From the NCBI RefSeq assembly GCF_027944005.1, contig NZ_AP027204.1, positions 1,116,001 to 1,180,000 of the forward strand: a stretch of DNA of 64,000 bases, written 5' to 3'. This DNA comes from Polynucleobacter sp. SHI8 (GTDB lineage Bacteria > Pseudomonadota > Gammaproteobacteria > Burkholderiales > Burkholderiaceae). Made by a program: the position numbers and the translations under genes. Within the stretch, counting starts at the first letter, position 1, and each line of letters starts with the position of its first letter. The notes under the pieces are model-generated. The model did no database searches, was not told the DNA's origin, and worked only from the letters and a program-made list of their open reading frames with translations. Shown piece after piece: positions 26,025 through 35,352 of this stretch.

Positions 26025-26435
26025 TTAAGTTGGTTGTTTTTCGAATGTAGGCAGCTGGTCGATATCAGAAACCCACTCCATGGCAGATTGATGCCAGATT
26101 TGTTTTTTGGGAATAATCTCAGCTCTTTGGTTCAATGTTCCAACCCTTAGCCCAAAAATTTCTTGATTCAATTCACTAGTGGCATAAACAGAGGTTCCGC
26201 AATTTGGGCAAAACCCTTGTATCCGGCGATTACCGCTTTCAGCAATTTTGAGATAAGTTGCAGGCTCACCCTGTAATAACTTAAATGAATGTTTGATTGC
26301 TGGTACCACGGTTCTAAAAGCAGCACCTGTCATTCTTTGACAGTCGGTGCAGTGACAAATAGTAACTTTTTCAAGGTCGATCTCAGCCTCAAATTGAATA
26401 TTTCCACAGTGACATGACCCATCTACATGCATCAT
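26025..26435 (-). CDS. GFA-family (glutathione-dependent formaldehyde-activating enzyme-like) zinc protein
   Basis: A 136-residue protein with the GFA zinc sites: GSCHCGNIQFEAE (Cys pair), ICHCTDCQRMTGAAFR, and FCPNCGTSVYA, giving the usual set of Cys ligands for two zinc ions. AAAGGAG is five bases upstream of ATG 26435. Most family members are not formaldehyde enzymes; they are often S-glutathionyl lyase-like or unassigned, and many sit in catabolic clusters. It is divergent from the Bug-type gene and its function here is not known. Confidence 0.85.
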   Translation of the reverse strand: MMHVDGSCHCGNIQFEAEIDLEKVTICHCTDCQRMTGAAFRTVVPAIKHSFKLLQGEPATYLKIAESGNRRIQGFCPNCGTSVYATSELNQEIFGLRVGTLNQRAEIIPKKQIWHQSAMEWVSDIDQLPTFEKQPT

Positions 26436-26504
26436 ATAAGCTCCTTTTTCATGATGTTATCTGCAGATACATTTTTGTAAAATATTCGTAACCGGCAAAT
26501 AGAG

Positions 26505-26533
26505 TTGAAAAATATCTTTTTTGATTGTATACT
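26505..26533 (+). promoter_or_regulatory. Sigma70 promoter of the solute-binding protein gene
   Basis: TTGAAA (26505-26510), 17-base spacer, TATACT (26528-26533). A start near 26540 gives a 27-base leader and supports ATG 26567 rather than the in-frame start 42 bases upstream, which would lie before the transcript start. Confidence 0.65.
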
Positions 26534-26566
26534 GATTTAACAAAAAAAATAAAACTAGGTGAGACA

Positions 26567-27559
26567 ATGAAATCTAATAAATTATTAGTATTAACAGGAC
26601 TATTCTTGTTCGGGCTATTTATTTCAAGTACATTCGTTCGAGCTGAGGACCCGTATCCTAACAAACCAATCAAAATTATTGTAGGTATTACTCCTGGGGC
26701 ATCCACAGATTTTTTGGCGCGTGAAGTTGCGCGTGGATTAAGTGAGCGTTTAAAAGTTCCAGTCATTGTTGAAAATAAGCCTGGCGCCAACACCATTATT
26801 GCGAATAATATTGTTGCTAAATCTCCTCCAGATGGATACACCATTTACTTAACAAATATTGTTAGTGCGATCAATCCTTGGATGTATACCAATATGCCCT
26901 ATGATTTTAAAAAGGACATGAAAAATATTGTTTTACTTGGAGTGTCTGACAATCTATTTGCTGTCAATGCTAAGTTAGGAATTAATAATGCGGCAGAAAT
27001 GATTGCTTATGCCAAAAAAAATCCAGGGAAATTTTCTTATGGTTCATCTGGAGTTGGTTCAATCCATAATTTAATGATGGAATTAATTGCAGAAAAGGCA
27101 CAAATACAAATCAATCATATTCCATACAAAGGTGCTGCCGCCGCTATTTTAGATACTTTAGGTGGAAATATTAATGGCTATTGTGGAACGATTTCATCAC
27201 AACAAGAATTTGTGAAGAAGGGGGATTTAAAGCCCTTATTTGTTACTTCGGCTAAACGATCGAACTATATGCCGGATGTCCCAACATTGGCAGAAGCTGG
27301 TTTGCCACCTGTAGTGGCTGGTTATTGGATGGGTTTATCTGCGCCGGCTGGTACTCCTGATGCAATCATCAATCTTATCAATAAAGAAGTGAATGTGGTG
27401 TTGAGTGATCCTGCAAATATTAAAAAATTGAGTATCCAAGCCATTGATCCGATTGGTGGAACACCTGCCGATATGGATCGTTTTTATGACTCTGAATTAA
27501 AGTTGTGGAAATCAGCTGTTTCTGCAGCCAAGGTTGAGCCTATTGCTTTGAATAAATAA
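26567..27559 (+). CDS. Bug-type (TctC-like) tripartite tricarboxylate transporter substrate-binding protein
   Basis: A 330-residue secreted protein. Signal peptide MKSNKLLVLTGLFLFGLFIS and on to about VRAED; the mature start YPNKPIKIIVGITPGASTDFLAREVA is the Bug-family signature. Other family blocks are IVENKPGANTIIANNIV, GSSGVGSIHNLMMELIA and MPDVPTLAEAGLP. Such proteins bind carboxylates in the periplasm. No TctA/TctB membrane partners are present, which is common for these orphan receptors in Burkholderiales. GGTGAG lies just upstream of ATG. It likely serves as the receptor for the substrate of the next three genes (inference). Confidence 0.9.
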   Translation: MKSNKLLVLTGLFLFGLFISSTFVRAEDPYPNKPIKIIVGITPGASTDFLAREVARGLSERLKVPVIVENKPGANTIIANNIVAKSPPDGYTIYLTNIVSAINPWMYTNMPYDFKKDMKNIVLLGVSDNLFAVNAKLGINNAAEMIAYAKKNPGKFSYGSSGVGSIHNLMMELIAEKAQIQINHIPYKGAAAAILDTLGGNINGYCGTISSQQEFVKKGDLKPLFVTSAKRSNYMPDVPTLAEAGLPPVVAGYWMGLSAPAGTPDAIINLINKEVNVVLSDPANIKKLSIQAIDPIGGTPADMDRFYDSELKLWKSAVSAAKVEPIALNK

Positions 27560-27616
27560 GTAGAAAATTAAAATAATTTTTTTACCTTTTCGTCTTATTA
27601 CTATTCAATTAAATCC

Positions 27617-27636
27617 ATTCTGTGATTTATCAGAAT
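27617..27636. promoter_or_regulatory. Inverted repeat before the fused CoA-transferase
   Basis: ATTCTG (27617-27622) and CAGAAT (27631-27636) flank an 8-base spacer, 21 bases before ATG 27658. It could be a regulator site or a small RNA hairpin near the start codon. The gene itself has no clear ribosome-binding site. Confidence 0.35.
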
Positions 27637-27657
27637 AGAATATTTACACTCTAATTA

Positions 27658-29658
27658 ATGATTACTTATAAGCCACTAAAAGGTATTGAGGTTTTAGAGT
27701 TTTCTCAGCGGCTTTCTGTTTCTGCTTGTGGATTTTTATTAGCCGAATTAGGTGCACAAGTTACAGTGATTAATGACACAGATGGAAAAATATTCTCATC
27801 CCCATTTGAAAAGCGGCTGAAACAGCAGGGCAGAATTTACCTTAATTTACCAAGTACAGATCATCATCTTTTTTTTAAAAAGTTTAGAGTCATCATTACT
27901 TCTTTAGGAGATTCTAATGACGAAAAAACGCAGCTGATATATAATTTTTTACCAGATCAAGATGAACATCAAGTCATCTGCTCCATCACAGATCAAGGTA
28001 TAGGAATTGAAAATTTTTCTACGCCATCGAATGAGATATTTATTCAGGCTTTAAGTGGCCTGATGGCGGTTAGTGGCTTGCCGAATGAGAAGCCAGAGTT
28101 TGCAAAAATTCCAATTTCTGAAATGTGTGCCGCAGTAATTTCTTGTTTATCCATATTAACGGCCATTTACTCACCGTCGAAAAAGTTGATTGACTTAAGT
28201 CAATTAGAAATCATGGCAGATCAATTAAGGACTCATGTATCTTTATTGACAGACAATAAAAAAGGATCTTTTAGGCTTGGGTGTGGACACCCCCTTTGTA
28301 GTCCTTGGGATGCATATCAAGCAAGTGACGGGTGGGTAATTATTTGCGCTTCTTCTGATGGCCATTGGCACGCATTACTGAAGTTAATAAATCTTGAGAA
28401 TTTACTTGACGATAGTCGATTTATGAACGTGACACTTCGAAGACAACATAAAAAAGAAGTTGATGAAATTGTTACATCATGGACTAGTCAATTAAAAGTT
28501 GCGAGTATCACTGAGCAATTACGAACAATTGGGTTGCCAAGTGGTCCAGCGGCTATTCCGCGAGAAGTACCTTTTGATGCCGATTTAATAGAAGCTGGGA
28601 CTATTCAGCAGGAAGATCAGTTCTCATTTGCGAGAATGCCTATACAAATATCACCTATAGGCCCCTCGACGCCTTATCCGTCGAAGTCTTCTTTCCATGC
28701 TTCAACACTGCCTTTAGAGGGCGTTAAAGTGATTGAGTTTACTGCTTACGCTGCAGGACCTATGGCAGGATATTTATTAGCCAGCTTAGGTGCAGAAGTC
28801 ATTAAGATTGAAGCTCCTCATGGAGAAGAGGGGCGAAAATTTAAGCCTCAATTTGGAGGGGTTAGTGGTTATTTTATTAATTACAATGCGGGCAAAAAAT
28901 CTATTGCAATTGATTTACAGAGTCTTGAGAATAAAAAGAAACTTTACGACTTAATTGCAACGGCTGATATTGTTTTGCATAATATGCGTCCTGGTGCAAT
29001 GGATAAATTGGGTTTTGGCGTAGATGAATTACTTACAATTAATCCGCATTTAATTTATTGCTCAATTTCTGGTTATGGGTTAATGGGCCCTAAATTAGGA
29101 GCGCTTGATACAGTGATACAAGGTCATCTAGGCCTTACTGGGCTTTTTGGGGATGGTAACCGTCCAATACGTGTTGGTTATTCAATCGCAGATCAACTTT
29201 CAGGGCATTTTGCAGCAGCAGGAATGGTTGCTGCTTTAATTCAGCGAAGTCAAATAAGCAGTGGTCAGATTGTTGATATTGCTATGTCAGATTCCATTGC
29301 ATGGCTTACACAATTAATGTGGAATGACTCATCGATGGAAATAGCTGGTTTTCAAATACAAGCAACTGATGGTTGGATTGTTTCTACAACTAGTGTGCAA
29401 GAATATCCGAAAGACCTCAATTGTAAAGATCTCATTGGTTATTTAAAAAAGCAAGAGATACAAGCAGTTCAAATTTTAGAAGTGGATGAGGTCATTATCC
29501 AAGAGTCTTTAGTCTGTCGAGGATTTATGTACCAAATTCAAACGCAAAATGATGACATGGCAGATCTAATTTCTCCACCACTGGGTATGCCAGTTTATGA
29601 GCCCAAGATCTTACATCCATTAGGAACCCATAATTACTTATTAAATACGCAAAAATGA
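27658..29658 (+). CDS. Two-domain fused CoA-transferase (CaiB/BaiF-CaiB/BaiF)
   Basis: A 666-residue protein with two class III CoA-transferase-like halves. The first (about 1-345) has a weak N-terminal block KGIEVLEFSQRLSVSACGFL and, where the catalytic Asp is expected, reads PISEMCAAV with Glu. The second (about 350-666) has intact blocks EGVKVIEFTAYAAGPMAGYL, NYNAGKKSIAIDLQ, ISGYGLMGP and Asp in YSIADQLSGHF, but is shorter than a free enzyme. Fusions like this (DddD is a known example) replace the usual interlocked dimer. Here only the second half appears catalytic. It overlaps the next CaiB gene by four bases (ATGA). Confidence 0.8.
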   Translation: MITYKPLKGIEVLEFSQRLSVSACGFLLAELGAQVTVINDTDGKIFSSPFEKRLKQQGRIYLNLPSTDHHLFFKKFRVIITSLGDSNDEKTQLIYNFLPDQDEHQVICSITDQGIGIENFSTPSNEIFIQALSGLMAVSGLPNEKPEFAKIPISEMCAAVISCLSILTAIYSPSKKLIDLSQLEIMADQLRTHVSLLTDNKKGSFRLGCGHPLCSPWDAYQASDGWVIICASSDGHWHALLKLINLENLLDDSRFMNVTLRRQHKKEVDEIVTSWTSQLKVASITEQLRTIGLPSGPAAIPREVPFDADLIEAGTIQQEDQFSFARMPIQISPIGPSTPYPSKSSFHASTLPLEGVKVIEFTAYAAGPMAGYLLASLGAEVIKIEAPHGEEGRKFKPQFGGVSGYFINYNAGKKSIAIDLQSLENKKKLYDLIATADIVLHNMRPGAMDKLGFGVDELLTINPHLIYCSISGYGLMGPKLGALDTVIQGHLGLTGLFGDGNRPIRVGYSIADQLSGHFAAAGMVAALIQRSQISSGQIVDIAMSDSIAWLTQLMWNDSSMEIAGFQIQATDGWIVSTTSVQEYPKDLNCKDLIGYLKKQEIQAVQILEVDEVIIQESLVCRGFMYQIQTQNDDMADLISPPLGMPVYEPKILHPLGTHNYLLNTQK

Positions 29659-30848
29659 AAACAAACAACTTACCATTAAGTGGCATCAAAATTGTTGACT
29701 TTAGTCGATTACTTCCAGGACCTTGGGCTACGCAAATGTTAGCTGAATTAGGGGCAGAAGTATATAAAGTAGAAGAGCCTGACATTGGCGATCCAAGTCG
29801 ACATTCTTATCCGAGATATAAACAAAATAGTGTATATTTTCATGCGACTAACGGGAGCAAAAAAAGTATAACCGTTGATTTACGTGAGCCCTCTGGCAAA
29901 GAAGTTGCTAAACGTTTAATTGCCAATTGTGATGTCGTAGTGGAGTCGTTTCGACCTGGGTTGATGACAAAATTAGGTTTAGATTATGACGTTGCTAAAG
30001 TGATAAACCCTGCGGTTATTTACTGTTCTATATCTGGCTTTGGTAAGACAGGTTCCTTATCCCATATCGCTGGACATGATCTTGTGATTCAGTCGATGAC
30101 TGGTTTGCTAGGGTGTGCTCCAGATGGTCAAGCAAACGTACCAGGGATGCAGTCTGCTGATTTTGCAGGATCTTTATATTGCGTAATTGCTATTCAAGCA
30201 GCTTTAGCTCAACGAGCAAAAACAGGTAAAGGTTGTGATATTGATATATCGATGTATGAATCGCTCTTGAATATGTGTTTAATTCCTTTAAGTACGCCAT
30301 TTGCAAAATCTGCAGGTTACAGTGGTGACCCCAGAATGGAGTCATTTGGAGGGAATCCAAGATATTCGATCTACAAGTCTAAAGATGGAAGAAGTATTGC
30401 CATTACTCTTTTAGAGTTCAAGATTTGGAAGGAGTTCTGTTTAAAAATTGATCGACCTGATTTGATTTTTCAGGATGAAACTCCAGCAGATCGTTTATCC
30501 ACTCATGGTGAGCGTGGGATTGTATATCGACAAGCTTTACAAGAATACTTCTCACAATTCACGTGGGATGAAATCATGGAGCATATGTTAAAGACAGGTA
30601 TTGCCATTGCCCCAGTATGTTCGCCGCAAGATGTCATGAATCTAGAGCATGTCAAAGAGCGACGAGCGATTGATTGGCTTGATCACCCGATCGAAGGAAA
30701 ACTTCCCTACTTGGTCAATCCATTGGCAAGGTCTGGCTTAGCAATTGAGTCTCATCATCCAGCGCCATTACTGGGAGAAAATTCAGAAGAAATTTTAAAA
30801 AATATTGGTTATTCAGATGAAGAAATCAAGGAGCTAATGAATAAATGA
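29655..30848 (+). CDS. Class III CoA-transferase (CaiB/BaiF family)
   Basis: A 397-residue enzyme with blocks IKIVDFSRLLPGPWATQMLAELGAEVYKVE, NGSKKSITVDLREP, SISGFGKTGSLSHIAGHD and catalytic Asp in GMQSADFAGSLYC. It overlaps both neighbours by ATGA, so the fused CoA-transferase, this gene and the MmgE/PrpD gene form one tight translational unit. Likely function: transfer of CoA between a donor (for example succinyl-CoA) and the pathway acid, perhaps with the fused protein acting on a related acid. Substrate unknown. Confidence 0.88.
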   Translation: MKTNNLPLSGIKIVDFSRLLPGPWATQMLAELGAEVYKVEEPDIGDPSRHSYPRYKQNSVYFHATNGSKKSITVDLREPSGKEVAKRLIANCDVVVESFRPGLMTKLGLDYDVAKVINPAVIYCSISGFGKTGSLSHIAGHDLVIQSMTGLLGCAPDGQANVPGMQSADFAGSLYCVIAIQAALAQRAKTGKGCDIDISMYESLLNMCLIPLSTPFAKSAGYSGDPRMESFGGNPRYSIYKSKDGRSIAITLLEFKIWKEFCLKIDRPDLIFQDETPADRLSTHGERGIVYRQALQEYFSQFTWDEIMEHMLKTGIAIAPVCSPQDVMNLEHVKERRAIDWLDHPIEGKLPYLVNPLARSGLAIESHHPAPLLGENSEEILKNIGYSDEEIKELMNK

Positions 30849-32143
30849 CAAACACACAAAAAATAGCTGAATATGTATTTGCTAACTATTCAAAAAAAAT
30901 CCCTGATGAAGTTTTAGATTATGGTCGTCTGTGCTTAGCTGATTGGCTGTGTGTTGCCAAAGGTGCCATTGCTGAGAATGCAGCAAGGGTTGTTTATGAA
31001 ACCACTAAAGAAAATCATGATAGAGGGAAATCTAACTTGTTATTAGGCGGCGTCGCTGATGCCTTAACCGCCGCATTATGTAACGGAACTTTAGCGCATT
31101 GCTTAGATTTTGATGATACGCATATTAAGTCGAATACCCATACGAGTGCACCACTCTTTGCCGCCACAATTGCTTTGGGTCAGGAACTTGGATCATCTGA
31201 AGAAAACATACTTCGAGCATTTATTACTGGCTACGAAGTATCGACCCGAGTCGGTTATGGCGTAGGTGAAATCATTACTGAAAAAGGTTGGCATTGCACG
31301 GGGATATTTGGTGCAATAGGCTCTGCTGCCGCAGCTTGTGTTCTTTATCAACTTGATAAGGCTCAAATCATCAATGCACTCTCAGCAGCAGCCACACAAG
31401 CGAGTGGTTTTACGATTTCATTTGGAACAATGGCGAAGCCATTTCATGCTGGAAAAGCGGCGTTTAATGGTTTGATGGCTGCCAGATTAGCGAAACATGG
31501 ATTTGTTGCTCAGCAAGATATGTTTGCCTTAGATGGTGGATTTATACAAGCGCTTGTTCAAGATCAATCAGCTTCATTAACTGCAGTTAATTTTGATCAG
31601 TGGGAAATTTTGAACAATAGCTTTAAACCATATGCGGCATGTCATTTGGTTCATCCAGCAGTTGACACAATCAAGAAACTATTAACTTTTACAGCTATAA
31701 AAGACATTCGGTCATTAGAAATCGAAGTAGGGGAGTTGGCTATGCAAGTGACTGGGCAAAAGTCTGGTAAACCAAAATCTCCATTGGAGGGTAAGTTTGA
31801 TCTGAAGTACTGCGTTGCACTTGCATTAAAAGGTTCTGATTTAATGGTGGGGGATTTCAGTGATCAAGCCATTCATAATCAAGAAACTATTCAATTGACA
31901 GATTTGGTGAGCATTAAGCCAAGTATTGAAATGGGTTATACGTCAGCGAGATTACATGCTCAATTAAAAGATGGTCAGAGCAAGTTGGTTGAAGTTGCAA
32001 TTTCAAAAGGTCATCCAGGAAATCCGATCAACTGGCATGATATGCAAATGAAATTTAATCATTTAGTAAATGATGAGTTATTGTGGACTAATATCAAAAA
32101 TTTTGGCGAAAAGAAAACATTTACATTATTTTCACCAAATTAA
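30845..32143 (+). CDS. MmgE/PrpD family protein
   Basis: A 432-residue protein in the 2-methylcitrate dehydratase-like (MmgE/PrpD) superfamily. Recognisable blocks are AALCNGTLAHCLDFDDTH (near residue 80), GWHCTGIFGAIGSAAAA, FGTMAKPFHAGKAAFNGLMAARLA and KPYAACHLVHPAVD. Members include 2-methylcitrate dehydratase, cis-aconitate decarboxylase and isomerases of tricarboxylates. Its position after two CoA-transferase genes and downstream of a tricarboxylate-type Bug receptor suggests an unsaturated or branched polycarboxylic acid as substrate (inference). Confidence 0.86.
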   Translation: MTNTQKIAEYVFANYSKKIPDEVLDYGRLCLADWLCVAKGAIAENAARVVYETTKENHDRGKSNLLLGGVADALTAALCNGTLAHCLDFDDTHIKSNTHTSAPLFAATIALGQELGSSEENILRAFITGYEVSTRVGYGVGEIITEKGWHCTGIFGAIGSAAAACVLYQLDKAQIINALSAAATQASGFTISFGTMAKPFHAGKAAFNGLMAARLAKHGFVAQQDMFALDGGFIQALVQDQSASLTAVNFDQWEILNNSFKPYAACHLVHPAVDTIKKLLTFTAIKDIRSLEIEVGELAMQVTGQKSGKPKSPLEGKFDLKYCVALALKGSDLMVGDFSDQAIHNQETIQLTDLVSIKPSIEMGYTSARLHAQLKDGQSKLVEVAISKGHPGNPINWHDMQMKFNHLVNDELLWTNIKNFGEKKTFTLFSPN

Positions 32144-32264
32144 ATCCAACCAATAGTTTTCAATAGTTAAATTAGAGGATACTAATAAATAACGATTTCA
32201 GTAATCAAAAAACTCTATCAAAGCCCAACTATTTGTCAATATTAAAGAGCAATCTTATTGGTTG

Positions 32265-32293
32265 ATGTCATCATATTTTTATTATGATGACAT
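32265..32293. terminator. Hairpin between convergent genes
   Basis: ATGTCATCATA (32265-32275) pairs exactly with TATGATGACAT (32283-32293) across a 7-base AT loop. It lies between the convergent stop codons at 32143 and 32352. Neither strand has a long T run after the stem, so it is a weak or hairpin-only terminator; it may serve both genes. Confidence 0.45.
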
Positions 32294-32351
32294 TATCTTT
32301 AATAATGATTTCCCTAAAAGCCGAACAGAGATTGCACTATTTAACAATGTT

Positions 32352-33476
32352 TCAGAGTTTTTCTAGTGCTTGGGCAAATGATGCTACTGAGCGATCCACA
32401 TTTTGAAGTTTCTCAAGTCCAAAAAGTCCTAGTCGGAAAGAGCGATAATCAGCACCCTCATCGCATTGCAACGGAACACCTGCGGCAGTTTGTAGGCCTT
32501 GCTCAATAAACTTTTTACCAGATTGGATATCTGGATCAGTGGTGTAACTCACAATAACGCAAGGAGCTTGGTAGCCTTCAGCGGCAACTGACGGGTAGTG
32601 ATGATCCACTAAAACTTTTCTGATTTTTGTGCCAAGTTCTGCTTGTGAGGCCTTTAAACGATCAAATCCTAATGATCTGGTTTCAAGCATTACATCACGC
32701 AAGATTCTGAGGGCATCAGTTGGAAGGGTGGTGTGATAAACAAAACTAGTTGTTGCATAAGCCTCGGTAATTTGGGTCCATTTTTTTAGGTCGATTGCAT
32801 AACTAGAACTTGTTGTTTGCTCCATTTTTTCGCGAGCTAAGGTACTAAGGCAGACCATTGCGCAACACGGTGAACTACTCCAGCCTTTTTGTGGCGCAGT
32901 AATTAGGATGTCTACTCCGCAAGCTTTCATATCAACCCACATGGCGCCTGAGGCTACACAGTCAAGAACAAATAAGCCACCAATTGAATGTACCGCATCT
33001 CCAACTTGTTTCAAATAGTCATCTGGCAGAATAATCCCTGCTGAGGTTTCCACATGCGGTGCAAATACGACGGCTGGCTTCTCTTTTTTAATGTAAGCCA
33101 CAACATCATCAATGGGGTGGGGCATAAAAGGAGATTGATTGGTATCACCTAGTCGCTTAGCTTTTAAAACATGTAATTCCCCTGCGAAATGACCCATATC
33201 AAAAATCTGAGTCCAGCGGTAACTAAACCAACCGTTTCTGAGGATTAAGCATTTTTCTTGATTTGCAAATTGCCTCGCAACTGCCTCCATTCCAAAAGTT
33301 CCACTACCGGGAACAAGAGCACAAGTGTCCGCGTTATAGACTTCTTTTAAAACCATCGTGATATCTTGAACGACTTTTTGGAACTTTTTTGACATATGGT
33401 TCAATGAACGGTCGGTATACACTACGGAGTATTCTAATAGTCCGTCTGGATCGACATTTGGGAGTAGGCCTGGCAT
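32352..33476 (-). CDS. Class V PLP aminotransferase (alanine/serine-glyoxylate type)
   Basis: A 374-residue pyridoxal-phosphate enzyme. Early motif ALVPGSGTFGMEAVARQ, the PLP Asp/His region LFVLDCVASGAMWVD and the Schiff-base Lys in LITAPQKGWSSSPC. Class V members with this pattern include alanine-glyoxylate, serine-glyoxylate and phosphonopyruvate aminotransferases. It is divergent from fhs by about 160 bases, and that C1 neighbour suggests serine/glycine/glyoxylate chemistry (inference). Confidence 0.85.
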   Translation of the reverse strand: MPGLLPNVDPDGLLEYSVVYTDRSLNHMSKKFQKVVQDITMVLKEVYNADTCALVPGSGTFGMEAVARQFANQEKCLILRNGWFSYRWTQIFDMGHFAGELHVLKAKRLGDTNQSPFMPHPIDDVVAYIKKEKPAVVFAPHVETSAGIILPDDYLKQVGDAVHSIGGLFVLDCVASGAMWVDMKACGVDILITAPQKGWSSSPCCAMVCLSTLAREKMEQTTSSSYAIDLKKWTQITEAYATTSFVYHTTLPTDALRILRDVMLETRSLGFDRLKASQAELGTKIRKVLVDHHYPSVAAEGYQAPCVIVSYTTDPDIQSGKKFIEQGLQTAAGVPLQCDEGADYRSFRLGLFGLEKLQNVDRSVASFAQALEKL

Positions 33477-33636
33477 ATGAATTCCTTAAAAGGGGGATCG
33501 GATTGCTTGTATTAAAAAATAATTTTAATAATTTAAACACATTTTAGGGATTGATATCGTAAAACCTAGTATTTCTTCTGAGTGAAATTGTTTATATTAT
33601 TGGATTAATAATTAAATCTAAATAATCTTCTTACCT

Positions 33637-35310
33637 ATGAAAAGTGACATTGAAATTGCTCAAGCAGCAAAAATCCAGGCGATTATTCCTCTGGTTCACG
33701 AAAAATTAGGTATACCTGACCAAGATCTTAATCCCTATGGACACTACAAGGCAAAGCTCTCTTTAGAGTATATCAAGTCGCTTGAAGCCAAGTCAGACGG
33801 CAAATTAATACTTGTGACCGCTATTTCTCCGACTCCTGCTGGTGAGGGGAAAACGACAACAACGGTTGGATTAGGTGACGCCTTAAACCTTATTGGCAAA
33901 AAGACCTTGATTTGTCTGCGTGAGCCATCTTTAGGGCCGGTTTTTGGCATGAAAGGTGGGGCTACTGGAGGTGGAATGGCCCAGGTCATTCCGATGGAAG
34001 ACATTAATTTACACTTTACTGGGGATTTTCACGCAATAGCTTCTGCGCATAATTTACTCTCAGCCATGATTGATAACCATATTCATCATGGAAATGAACT
34101 CCATTTAGATACACGACGCATTACTTGGAGACGTGTGATGGATATGAATGATCGTTCTTTACGCAAAATTTCTATTGGTTTAGGCGGTCCAGGTAACGGT
34201 TTTGTGCGTGAAGATGGCTTTGATATTGTGGTTGCTTCTGAAGTCATGGCAATATTTTGTTTGGCGAACGATTTAACTGATCTCAAAAAACGCTTAGGAA
34301 AAATCGTAATAGGTTATGACCTAGACAAAAAGCCTGTTTTGGCGAGTGACTTAAAAGCTGAAGGAGCAATGGCTGCTTTATTAAAAGAAGCGTTTGCACC
34401 GAACGTTGTGCAAACTCTTGAAGGTAATATAGCATTCGTACACGGTGGGCCATTTGCTAATATTGCTCATGGATGTAACTCAGTGATTGCAACTAAAACT
34501 GCGCTCAAGCTAGCTGACTATGTGGTTACTGAAGCAGGCTTTGGCGCAGACCTAGGTGCGGAAAAGTTCATTGATATTAAATGTCGTAAAGCTGGCCTAA
34601 AGCCTTCCGCAGTTGTCTTAGTGGCAAAGATTCGAGCCCTTAAATATCATGGCGGAGTAGAGGTCAAAGAGACTTCTCATGAAAACTTAGAGGCCCTTAA
34701 AAAAGGTCTCGTTAATCTAGAAAAACATATCTTCAATATTAAAAATCATTACGGCTTACCGTGTGTCGTTGCAATCAACCACCGCACAGAAGATACTGAA
34801 GCAGAAGTTAATCTCCTTCGATCAACAGCCGAACAATATGGTGTAGAAGTGATCCTTGCCAAGCATTGGGGTGAGGGTGGACAAGGTGCGGCAGAATTAG
34901 CACAGGCAGTCGTCAATTTATCTGAAAGTGAAAACCAATTCCAATATGTATATGAAGACAATATCTCTTTATTAGATAAGATCAAAACAATTGCAACAAA
35001 AATCTATGGCGCAGAAAAAGTCACTGCTGATAAAGCGGTACTCGAGCGTCTTACTTATTTTGAAAGTGCTGGATATGCAAACTATCCTGTTTGTATCGCC
35101 AAAACGCAATCCTCATTTTCAGGAGATGCAAGTGTTCGGGGAGCGCCGACGGGTCATACACTCAATATTCGTGAAGTACGATTGTCTGCCGGTGCAGAAT
35201 TTATTGTGGCGATTTGTGGTGACATCATGACCATGCCAGGCTTACCGAAGACTCCTGCAGCAAATGCCATTGGAATTGATGATAACGGTACCATTAAAGG
35301 TCTTTTCTAA
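33637..35310 (+). CDS. fhs: Formate-tetrahydrofolate ligase
   Basis: A 557-residue enzyme of the usual length. It condenses formate with tetrahydrofolate at the cost of ATP to give 10-formyl-THF. P-loop TPAGEGKTTTTVGLGDAL (near residues 66-83), followed by REPSLGPVFGMKGGATGGGMAQ, a family signature, and the C-terminal AICGDIMTMPGLPKTPAAN. It is next to an OFA-type transporter that might move formate or oxalate. Fhs in this group can assimilate or detoxify formate released by C1 or glyoxylate metabolism. Confidence 0.96.
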   Translation: MKSDIEIAQAAKIQAIIPLVHEKLGIPDQDLNPYGHYKAKLSLEYIKSLEAKSDGKLILVTAISPTPAGEGKTTTTVGLGDALNLIGKKTLICLREPSLGPVFGMKGGATGGGMAQVIPMEDINLHFTGDFHAIASAHNLLSAMIDNHIHHGNELHLDTRRITWRRVMDMNDRSLRKISIGLGGPGNGFVREDGFDIVVASEVMAIFCLANDLTDLKKRLGKIVIGYDLDKKPVLASDLKAEGAMAALLKEAFAPNVVQTLEGNIAFVHGGPFANIAHGCNSVIATKTALKLADYVVTEAGFGADLGAEKFIDIKCRKAGLKPSAVVLVAKIRALKYHGGVEVKETSHENLEALKKGLVNLEKHIFNIKNHYGLPCVVAINHRTEDTEAEVNLLRSTAEQYGVEVILAKHWGEGGQGAAELAQAVVNLSESENQFQYVYEDNISLLDKIKTIATKIYGAEKVTADKAVLERLTYFESAGYANYPVCIAKTQSSFSGDASVRGAPTGHTLNIREVRLSAGAEFIVAICGDIMTMPGLPKTPAANAIGIDDNGTIKGLF

Positions 35311-35352
35311 AAGACCTATTTTTTAAATTACTTGATCAAGCGGAAAAATACT

